Positions 1 through 5,574 of a DNA stretch of 10,724 nt are shown piece after piece. The notes below the pieces were generated by a model. The model saw nothing but the letters and a program-made list of their open reading frames with translations, searched no databases and had not been told where the DNA came from. Position 1 is the stretch's first letter. The number at the start of each line of letters is the position of its first letter. Origin of the DNA: Lachnospiraceae bacterium UBA1258 (GTDB taxonomy: Bacteria > Bacillota > Clostridia > Lachnospirales > Lachnospiraceae); the NCBI GenBank assembly GCA_002308235.1, contig DBVS01000096.1:152-10875 (forward strand). Direction: 5' to 3'. Made by a program: the position numbers and the translations under genes.

Positions 1-933
1 CAGAAGGTGCTCATCCCCTTCATCTATAAGTCTACGGACAACATGATGATCCAGATGCTTAGGCAGTTAAACGCAGGATATTGCACCGAAGACGGAAAGA
101 CCCTTCTTTTTAACGACGAGACAAAGAAGATTCTCCTGACCGTAGCTGAGCATGCGGGAACCAGAGCCTTTTCCACCTTTAAGATTTCAAGTTATCCCGG
201 TAACTTTTTGAATGCGGGTCAGTGTATCTTCGCCATAGACTCCACCGCCGGTGCCACCTGGATGGGAACCCTTGCCACTCACAGTGATATTTCCAACGAT
301 CAGATCGTTGATTTTAACATACTGGTTACCAAGATCCCCCAGTACGACCCTTCGAATCCGCAGATGATCTCTCAGGGGCCCTCCCTTTGTATATTTAATA
401 AAGAGGATCCCAATGAGGTGCTTGCTTCCTGGCTGTTTACGCAGTTTATGCTGACAAACGAAGTCCAGATGGCTTACGCGGAGACCGAAGGCTACATTCC
501 CGTGACAAAGAAAGCTATCGAAAGCCCCGAGTACCTTGATTACCTTTCAAGGGCCGGCGAAGACAACGACGAACACTATCAGGTCAAGATTGATGCCACA
601 AAGGTGCTTCTTGATAATATAGAAAACACCTTCACCGCTCCTCCCTATAACGGCTCCACTTCCTTAAGAAATGCCGCCGGGGAACTCATTGAAGGTGCGG
701 CCAAGGGCGCCAGAAGAAACCAGACCGTGGATGATGCCTTTATAGAAAAGCTCTTTAAAGACACTTCCGCCCTTTACAGGCTTGACAGAAATATGGTGGA
801 TACCACGGCGGACCGAAGTGTCTATGAGCCCCTTCCCGCCACCTCGATACTGCTTCTTTCTTCCCTCGGAGCGGTTTGGGTATTGATCGGTGTGTTTTTT
901 ATAGCCCAAAAGATAAAGAAAAAAGACAGATAA
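1..933 (+). CDS. Extracellular solute-binding protein, ABC sugar-uptake type (3' part, membrane-anchored)
   Basis: The reading frame is open from base 1, so the gene starts upstream; the GTG at base 7 is not a credible start because no Shine-Dalgarno precedes it. The visible ~310 residues resemble the C-terminal lobe of family 1 extracellular solute-binding proteins, which capture sugars or oligosaccharides outside the membrane for ABC importers. Supporting stretches are GKTLLFNDE, the AGQCIFAIDSTAGATWMG segment, and the late ASWLFTQFMLTNEVQMAYAETEGYIPVTKKA region, which is characteristic of the family. The odd part is the C-terminus: about residues 280-301 (counted from base 7) form a hydrophobic helix followed by KIKKKDR, a membrane anchor with a cytoplasmic basic tail. 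Usual Gram-positive members are held only by an N-terminal lipid. The next gene has its own promoter. Ligand unknown; the family call is from pattern recognition, without a search. Confidence 0.75.
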   Translation, partial: QKVLIPFIYKSTDNMMIQMLRQLNAGYCTEDGKTLLFNDETKKILLTVAEHAGTRAFSTFKISSYPGNFLNAGQCIFAIDSTAGATWMGTLATHSDISNDQIVDFNILVTKIPQYDPSNPQMISQGPSLCIFNKEDPNEVLASWLFTQFMLTNEVQMAYAETEGYIPVTKKAIESPEYLDYLSRAGEDNDEHYQVKIDATKVLLDNIENTFTAPPYNGSTSLRNAAGELIEGAAKGARRNQTVDDAFIEKLFKDTSALYRLDRNMVDTTADRSVYEPLPATSILLLSSLGAVWVLIGVFFIAQKIKKKDR

Positions 934-941
934 GAAAACTG

Positions 942-969
942 TTGATTTATCCAACGATTTAAGTATAAT
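942..969 (+). promoter_or_regulatory. Sigma-A-type promoter of the lipoprotein gene
   Basis: TTGATT (942-947) and a perfect TATAAT (964-969) are separated by 16 bp. Transcription would start near 976, giving a leader of about 36 nt that carries AGGAGG at 999-1004, seven bases before the ATG at 1012. No clear terminator follows the solute-binding protein gene, so read-through into the lipoprotein is also possible. Confidence 0.7.
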
Positions 970-1011
970 AAACATTGTTAAACTTTTTTCTGAGTAACAG
1001 GAGGAATTGAT

Positions 1012-1743
1012 ATGAAGAAGTTTTTATCAGTTATTCTCGCCGGAGCGCTCGTTCTTTCACTTGCAGGCTGCGGCGCAAATTCAGGCGACAAGAAGTCCGA
1101 AGGCGTTATGACTTATGCTGAGTACAACGCTGCCGCTCTTGAGAGCCAGGTTACCATCGAGACCTATGTACAGGCTAATCAGTCCTGGTGGGAGGAGGAA
1201 AACAAGATCACCCTTTACACCCAGGATAAGGACGGCGGATATTTCATCTACAACATGAACTGCAGCGAAGCAGACAGCAAGAAGCTTACCCCCGGTACCA
1301 AGATCAAAGTGACCGGTACCAAGGCTGAGTGGTCAGGCGAAGTTGAAGTTATTGACGTAGAAAAGTTCGAGATTGAAAAAGGTTCTTATGTAGCACCCGC
1401 TACCGACGTTACCGATAAGCTCGGTTCCGATAACCTCATTGATTTCCAGAACCGTTTCGTATCCTTCAAGGGTCTTAAGATCGAAGCTCGCGACGACGGA
1501 AGCGCATTCCAGTACAAGTACGACGGATCCGGTTCCCACGATGAGAACAGCGACCTTTACTTCAACGCATCCATCAATGGACAGACCTTTACTTTCACCG
1601 TTGAGTCTTTGCTTTGCGATAACACCACCGATGTTTATAAGGCTGTTGAAGGCTTAAAGGTAGGCGATGCCGTTGATATGGAAGGTTTCCTTTACTGGTA
1701 CAACGGAGCTAACCCTCACATCACCAAGCTTGTTGTTAAATAA
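1012..1743 (+). CDS. Lipoprotein with probable tandem OB-fold domains
   Basis: A 243-residue protein with a classic lipoprotein signal: MKK, a hydrophobic core, then the lipobox LAGC with the lipidated cysteine at residue 20. It should be tethered to the outer face of the membrane. The mature part shows two similar beta-rich halves, about residues 45-120 and 138-243. Each runs from a V-x-hydrophobic strand through a variable loop to a late LxxGxxVxxxG strand pair (LTPGTKIKVTG near 92-102; LKVGDAVDMEG in the second half). This resembles bacterial OB-fold lipoproteins (inference). No catalytic motif is visible, so a binding or envelope role is more likely than an enzyme. Codon use is strongly biased (about 18 of 21 lysines are AAG), suggesting high expression. 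Start fixed by AGGAGG seven bases upstream. It has its own promoter and terminator, so it is probably monocistronic. Function not recognised. Confidence 0.8.
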   Translation: MKKFLSVILAGALVLSLAGCGANSGDKKSEGVMTYAEYNAAALESQVTIETYVQANQSWWEEENKITLYTQDKDGGYFIYNMNCSEADSKKLTPGTKIKVTGTKAEWSGEVEVIDVEKFEIEKGSYVAPATDVTDKLGSDNLIDFQNRFVSFKGLKIEARDDGSAFQYKYDGSGSHDENSDLYFNASINGQTFTFTVESLLCDNTTDVYKAVEGLKVGDAVDMEGFLYWYNGANPHITKLVVK

Positions 1744-1757
1744 GTTCACTTAAACAG

Positions 1758-1789
1758 AAAAACCACGGACAGCCGTCCGTGGTTTTTTT
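1758..1789. terminator. Bidirectional intrinsic terminator between convergent genes
   Basis: Left arm 1758-1770 (AAAAACCACGGAC) and right arm 1775-1787 form a perfect 13-bp stem around the 4-base loop AGCC. The plus strand ends in T7 (1783-1789) and the minus strand in T5, so the hairpin can end both the lipoprotein transcript and the FRG-operon transcript arriving from the other side. Confidence 0.92.
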
Positions 1790-1790
1790 A

Positions 1791-2594
1791 TTATACTTTC
1801 TTGTAATAATGTCTTCCGAGCCACTTGGAAAGCCCGTCAAGGCCCGAATAAAGAATACGCTCGCTTATGTTCTGCTGATCCAGCATATCGCGGATCCTCC
1901 AACGAAGTTCTTTCTTTATCACATATTTAACGGTATTGCCCGTATTCTTTTCAAAGTAGCCTTCTATATCATCGATGGCATCGGGAATGACCGCAAAGAA
2001 GGAATACTGGTTAACGATTCTGGGATCGATGGAGGGAGGCTCGATGACCACCATGGATTTATCCTGCATGTCCTCATCGTATCGTTCGAGGGAATCCGCC
2101 ACCTCCTTTAACATATTTACGGTAAATACCGAGGTCTGATTGTCGGCCAGGATCTTTTTATATCTTCCGGGGAGCAGGGAATGAAGCTCCTTGATATCGA
2201 TCCTCCAGATCACGCAGTCGTGGTCTTCCATTTTGTCAAGGTCGTGCTCCGTGGTAGCAAAGTGCAGCGCGATAAGGGGTGACTGGGACCAGTCAAGGAG
2301 TCTTGTGGGAAGTCCGTGGTGCTGTCCCAAGATCATCTGTCTCCAGACGGATTTTTCGATGAGAGGATCTTCCAGTGCTCCGTATTTGGTAAAGTTATTT
2401 AAGATACAGGGTTCAAGAATCTTTTTGGCGTCCTTGCAGTTTCTTTTAAGGCTGGTACCTAAGGTAAAGGCTACGTCGGTCATTCCCCTGTAGAGATATA
2501 AGCTTCTGTTTCTGCCAAGATCCGGCCTGTATTCCTGCTCGGTAATAAGTGGCAGCACATCTTCTATTGTGTCAATTTCTACGGTTTTTATCAT
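1791..2594 (-). CDS. FRG-domain protein, function unknown
   Basis: A 267-residue soluble protein of the FRG family (Pfam FRG, named for its (F/Y)RG motif). Visible hallmarks are YRG at residues 35-37, the core GLPTRLLDW (about 94-102) followed by SPLIALHFAT, and a later PPSIDPRIVNQYSFFAV block (about 186-202) matching the family's conserved P...RI..Q..F element. The C-terminal GLDGLSKWL is also typical. No signal peptide or membrane segment, so it is cytoplasmic. The molecular activity of FRG domains is not known to me; FRG genes are often reported among accessory or phage-defence genes, but nothing else here marks a defence island. It is the last gene of the pyrophosphatase operon, 16 bp after the Nudix stop. 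A longer reading from a TTG at 2633 would overlap the Nudix gene by 23 bp and lacks a ribosome site; the ATG at 2594 is preferred. Confidence 0.88.
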   Translation of the reverse strand: MIKTVEIDTIEDVLPLITEQEYRPDLGRNRSLYLYRGMTDVAFTLGTSLKRNCKDAKKILEPCILNNFTKYGALEDPLIEKSVWRQMILGQHHGLPTRLLDWSQSPLIALHFATTEHDLDKMEDHDCVIWRIDIKELHSLLPGRYKKILADNQTSVFTVNMLKEVADSLERYDEDMQDKSMVVIEPPSIDPRIVNQYSFFAVIPDAIDDIEGYFEKNTGNTVKYVIKKELRWRIRDMLDQQNISERILYSGLDGLSKWLGRHYYKKV

Positions 2595-2597
2595 AAA

Positions 2598-2604
2598 CCC
2601 CTCC
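2598..2604 (-). promoter_or_regulatory. Ribosome binding site fixing the FRG start
   Basis: On the minus strand GGAGGGG lies three bases before the ATG at 2594 (the GGAGG core is five bases away). It sits inside the 16-bp gap after the Nudix stop codon. This selects 2594 over the upstream TTG at 2633 and implies independent, efficient translation of FRG within the polycistronic message. Confidence 0.75.
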
Positions 2605-2610
2605 GATTGT

Positions 2611-3276
2611 TTATTTCCACATGCCTGAGACAAAATACATCAAAGCGGCCCAGGTGTAGAGCGAATAAAATCTTCCGTTTTTATCTCGCCCATCTTTAAT
2701 TATAGCCCTCGCCCCGTCCTCGTCAACAATTTCGAAGCCGTCAAAAAGTTCCGTTCCTTCTGCACCCTTCTGATTAAGCACAGAAAGATCGTCAATTTCC
2801 ACCACGGCACACACCAAAGCATTGCATTCGTCCGTAAGGCCCGGAGTCGAAAACACCAGAGGATTTACTGTAAACACTCTGTCGGTAGGCTTTAATTTAA
2901 GGCCCGTTTCTTCGAAAATTTCGCGCTCTGCGGCTTTCCTTAAGGGATCTGCATTAAGAGCGTCTTCCCTGTCAATAAGGCCCGCAGGAGGGCTTAAAAG
3001 AAACTGTCCCGTGGGATATCTGTATTCGTAAGAAAGAAGGAGTCCCGCGGTGCCGTCCTTTTTCTTAAGGATAACAAAGCAGGAAACCGCATCGGGAAGC
3101 ATATTCTTAAATTCTTCATCCGATTTGACGGCGATGATATTATCGGCGTCTCTTCTGGTGGCATCGAAATAGTGCTTGCCCTCCGCATACTGAAGGTCAA
3201 AAAGTCTTACGAATCTGCCGTCAAATTTAAGTACGGCGTTTTCTTTGTTTATGTCCGGTTTCATCATGAACTTCAC
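2611..3276 (-). CDS. Nudix hydrolase, ADP-ribose pyrophosphatase (NudF)-like
   Basis: A 221-residue Nudix enzyme, a Mg2+-dependent hydrolase of nucleoside diphosphates linked to another moiety, cytoplasmic. The Nudix box runs from Gly99 (PPAGLID) to REIFEETG at 118-125, with the metal-binding glutamates E119, E122 and E123 intact. About 20 residues later STPGLTDE (143-150) matches the SPGxxxE-type element of ADP-ribose pyrophosphatases, favouring ADP-ribose or NDP-sugars as substrate; that is an inference from family knowledge. Oddity: there are 18 residues between the first Gly and the Arg where the canonical box has 13, so the loop carries about five extra residues (around DALNADP). The GTG start at 3276 overlaps the stop of the SGNH gene in GTGA, suggesting translational coupling; the upstream AGAGAG is a weak ribosome site. 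ATGs at 3267 and 3264 are alternative starts and would remove three or four residues. Confidence 0.9.
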   Translation of the reverse strand: MKFMMKPDINKENAVLKFDGRFVRLFDLQYAEGKHYFDATRRDADNIIAVKSDEEFKNMLPDAVSCFVILKKKDGTAGLLLSYEYRYPTGQFLLSPPAGLIDREDALNADPLRKAAEREIFEETGLKLKPTDRVFTVNPLVFSTPGLTDECNALVCAVVEIDDLSVLNQKGAEGTELFDGFEIVDEDGARAIIKDGRDKNGRFYSLYTWAALMYFVSGMWK

Positions 3277-4148
3277 TCTCTCTTTACTATTTCGCGTCCG
3301 GCGTTGGCGAGCATGTCCTCATCCTCCTGCCATTTAAAGCCTTCGGGGTAGGTTCGGTTAAAGGCCGGAACCGTAAGATTGTCGGAAATGGCCCCTTGTA
3401 AGGGCTTTAAGGCCTCAAATCCGCTTATGTTCTTAATACCCTCTGCCACCAGGGAAGCCATAAGACTTGCCCCATAGCGCTGGAAGTGGGCATTGTCGGT
3501 GGCCCCGTCCTTAAAATCGCTTTCGGGATATTCCCCGGGATAAAGCCAGAGATATACGTCCCTCGCCTTGGTAAATCCCAGCTTCGTAATAAGCTCCGTA
3601 CTCTTAAGGGAAAGATCCACACAGGGAACTCCCAGGATATCCGCAGATTTAAGCATTTCATCCCTGTATTCGGAAAAGGCCATCCTGCACCTGTCACCGT
3701 CAAACACTCTCATGGTCACGGGAGTTACGAAAATACAGGTCATACCCCGTTCATCACAGGCGTCCTTGTATTTTTTCAGCCACTCTCCGAACTTTTCCAC
3801 GGGAACATATCTCTCCTCCCGTTCTTTGTACGCATCGTTATGAGCAAACTGAAGAGCAAGAAAATCCCCCGGGCGGGCAACTTTCATGATCTCCTCAAGC
3901 CGTCCCTGCTCGATAAAGGAACGTGAACTTCTGGCAGCAAAGGCATGGTTTTCTATGGAAAAAGAAGGCATTTCGTAAGTCACACAGTGAGAACCCGGAG
4001 CATCGGGTCTTACATAGGACCTGCACCGGTCCTTTTCTTTAAAGAAAGTCCATAACATCTGTCCCCAGCCTGCCTGAGGCTCTTTTGCGGGGGCGTAGCT
4101 TTGAACCGTTGAATCTCCCGCAAGATAAAGGGTTGGTTTGTTATCCAT
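3273..4148 (-). CDS. SGNH hydrolase, rhamnogalacturonan acetylesterase-like
   Basis: A 291-residue GDSL/SGNH esterase of the rhamnogalacturonan acetylesterase (CE12-like) type, expected to remove acetyl groups from sugars. Block I is AGDSTVQSY with nucleophile Ser13, followed by the family's PQAGWGQ. Block II is NHAFAARSSRSF (Asn67). Block III is FAHND with Asn104. Block V is DNAHFQ with catalytic Asp218 and His221. The residue before RSS in block II, normally the oxyanion-hole Gly, is Ala72. There is no signal peptide, so it would act inside the cell, perhaps on imported acetylated oligosaccharides. The C-terminal ~50 residues after ISGFEALKPL lie beyond the catalytic core. TTAGGAG just before the ATG overlaps the stop codon of the pyrophosphatase gene (8-bp gap), and its own stop overlaps the Nudix start. 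Substrate is not determined by the sequence. Confidence 0.87.
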   Translation of the reverse strand: MDNKPTLYLAGDSTVQSYAPAKEPQAGWGQMLWTFFKEKDRCRSYVRPDAPGSHCVTYEMPSFSIENHAFAARSSRSFIEQGRLEEIMKVARPGDFLALQFAHNDAYKEREERYVPVEKFGEWLKKYKDACDERGMTCIFVTPVTMRVFDGDRCRMAFSEYRDEMLKSADILGVPCVDLSLKSTELITKLGFTKARDVYLWLYPGEYPESDFKDGATDNAHFQRYGASLMASLVAEGIKNISGFEALKPLQGAISDNLTVPAFNRTYPEGFKWQEDEDMLANAGREIVKRE

Positions 4149-4156
4149 AAAATCTC

Positions 4157-5455
4157 CTAAACGGCCGCTGCATGCAGGACTTCGGGAAGAAGCTGCTTCT
4201 TGCGGCTCATGACTCCGGGCATATCGTAGGTACCTTCCGAAACCTTCACATACTGAAGATTCTTTTCCGCCCTGTGCTCCGTGGAAAGAAGGACGCTGTG
4301 TTCCTTCAGCACGTCCGTGATCATAAGCACAGCCCAGTCAAGGCCGTCTCTCTTTCGTACGCTTTCAAGAGTCTTTAAATACAGTTCTTTATAGTCGTCA
4401 AGGTCTTCAAGGGTCGTAACTTCACACTGTCCAATGCCTATCTTTACGTTCTTTTCTTTGTAGGTCTTAAAGTCCGAAGAAACGGCTTCTATGGGATCCC
4501 TCTCCGAAAGACCTTCCATGCTTCCAAACATTGAAAGACCGAATTCGTTAAGATCCACGCCGCAGATCTTTGCAAGGCCCTTTGCGGCGGTCTCGTCAAC
4601 GGGAGTGGTGGTGGGGCTTCGAAGGATCAAAGTATCCGCCACAATACCCGCAAGGAGCATTTTGGCGGTATCAAGGTCAGGAATGATACCTTCCTGCATG
4701 AACTTTCGATATACGATGGTACAGGTGCTTCCGAGGGGTTCCGCGTCAATGAAGATCGGCAGATCCGTTTTCACGGCGTCAAGCCTGTGGTGATCTCTGA
4801 TCTCAACTATATTGGCGGTTTCGATGCCGCGGATACTCTGCTTGCTTTCATTGTGATCCACCAATATCACGTTATTCCTGGGTGTTTTCAAAAAGCACCG
4901 TCTGGTAACAAAACCTATATAACCCGTTTCGTCAAATACCGCAAGGCCTCTCTTTTTGGAGGCTGAAAGGCGTCTCTTTGCTTCTTCGAAAAGTTCCTCG
5001 GAAGAAACGGGTTCTTCCTCCGCACGCATGATATCCTTGACCTTCGGAATGGAGGAAACTCCGCCCCTTTCGGATATTTCGTTCATGACCCAGGTGGTGA
5101 TGTCATCAACGCTCAAAAGTCCGTAAAACTCATTCCCCGAAAAAACGGGAATTACCGAAGGGTTCGAGGCTTTGTAGGAAGCTGCTATGGTCTGAAGGGA
5201 AGCTCCGGAATCGATCTTCTCCTCCGATGTTAAGAGCACATCCGAAACCTTGGGGTAAATATCCCGCATATACCCGGGCGGGGTGATATTAAGCATGGAA
5301 AACACCTTCTTGGCATTCTCGCTTAAATGGCCGCATCTTACGGGAATGTAGGTGTTCTCCGGGTCTGTGATACTCTTTAGTTTCCCATAGGCGTAGGCAC
5401 TGCAGATACTGTCAAAATCGGGGTTTCTGTGCCCCGTTATATAAATGGTACTCAT
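4157..5455 (-). CDS. ppaC: Manganese-dependent inorganic pyrophosphatase with CBS regulatory domains
   Basis: Family II (DHH superfamily) pyrophosphatase, 432 residues, hydrolysing pyrophosphate to phosphate in the cytoplasm and so pulling biosynthetic reactions forward. Metal-site motifs are present: GHRNPDFDS (His9, Asp13, Asp15), VDHNE (199-203), DHH (221-223) and the C-terminal substrate-binding SRKKQ (417-421). Plain family II enzymes have about 310 residues. Here a pair of CBS domains (about 68-125 and 138-192) is inserted between the first motif region and VDHNE. The total length fits CBS-type enzymes without the extra DRTGG domain found in ~550-residue members. CBS-pyrophosphatases are known to be controlled by adenine nucleotides, so activity probably follows energy charge. 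It is the first gene of a four-gene operon, with a promoter directly behind the chemoreceptor terminator. GGAGAA lies just upstream of the ATG. All key residues are intact. Confidence 0.96.
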   Translation of the reverse strand: MSTIYITGHRNPDFDSICSAYAYGKLKSITDPENTYIPVRCGHLSENAKKVFSMLNITPPGYMRDIYPKVSDVLLTSEEKIDSGASLQTIAASYKASNPSVIPVFSGNEFYGLLSVDDITTWVMNEISERGGVSSIPKVKDIMRAEEEPVSSEELFEEAKRRLSASKKRGLAVFDETGYIGFVTRRCFLKTPRNNVILVDHNESKQSIRGIETANIVEIRDHHRLDAVKTDLPIFIDAEPLGSTCTIVYRKFMQEGIIPDLDTAKMLLAGIVADTLILRSPTTTPVDETAAKGLAKICGVDLNEFGLSMFGSMEGLSERDPIEAVSSDFKTYKEKNVKIGIGQCEVTTLEDLDDYKELYLKTLESVRKRDGLDWAVLMITDVLKEHSVLLSTEHRAEKNLQYVKVSEGTYDMPGVMSRKKQLLPEVLHAAAV

Positions 5456-5469
5456 GTCTGTTCTCCGTT

Positions 5470-5496
5470 TTGATATTCCCTATTATCGTATATCAA
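5470..5496. repeat. Inverted repeat at the pyrophosphatase promoter, possible operator
   Basis: Perfect 7-bp arms TTGATAT (5470-5476) and ATATCAA (5490-5496) are separated by 13 bp, about two helical turns centre to centre. The repeat covers the proposed -10 box and start site, a position suited to a dimeric repressor. The regulator is unknown, and the arms are AT-rich, so chance is possible. Confidence 0.4.
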
Positions 5497-5513
5497 CTCC
5501 ATCTTTCGGGCAA
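5485..5513 (-). promoter_or_regulatory. Promoter of the pyrophosphatase operon
   Basis: On the minus strand TTGCCC (forward 5508-5513) and TACGAT (5485-5490) are separated by 17 bp. Each box matches the sigma-A consensus at four of six positions. The start would be near 5478, giving a leader of about 23 nt with GGAGAA as ribosome site. The -35 box directly follows the U-tract of the chemoreceptor terminator. This is the only upstream promoter seen for the four-gene operon. Confidence 0.45.
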
Positions 5514-5552
5514 TAAAAAAAGTGGTAAATATTTGAATATTTACCACTTTTT
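5514..5552 (-). terminator. Intrinsic terminator of the chemoreceptor gene
   Basis: A perfect stem pairs 5517-5533 with 5536-5552 around a 2-base apex (four bases in practice). The core GTGGTAAATATT is followed on the minus strand by a run of seven T. It lies 22 bases past the chemoreceptor stop codon and insulates the pyrophosphatase operon from it. Confidence 0.9.
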
Positions 5553-5574
5553 GTTAAATTCAAATCAATCGTGA

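Noticed and set aside
1779..2111. 110-residue plus-strand open frame just after the lipoprotein gene
   Set aside because: It begins inside the bidirectional terminator and lies antisense to the conserved C-terminal half of the FRG gene.
1791..2594. Phage-defence island around the FRG gene
   Set aside because: No nuclease, helicase, toxin, integrase or restriction gene is nearby; the neighbours look metabolic and base composition does not shift noticeably.
2595..2633. Longer N-terminus for the FRG protein from a TTG at 2633
   Set aside because: It would overlap the Nudix gene by 23 bp with no ribosome site, whereas GGAGGGG stands right before the ATG at 2594.
3486..3926. 146-residue plus-strand open frame inside the SGNH gene region
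   Set aside because: It is antisense to a gene with all four SGNH blocks, has no ribosome site and no recognisable domain.
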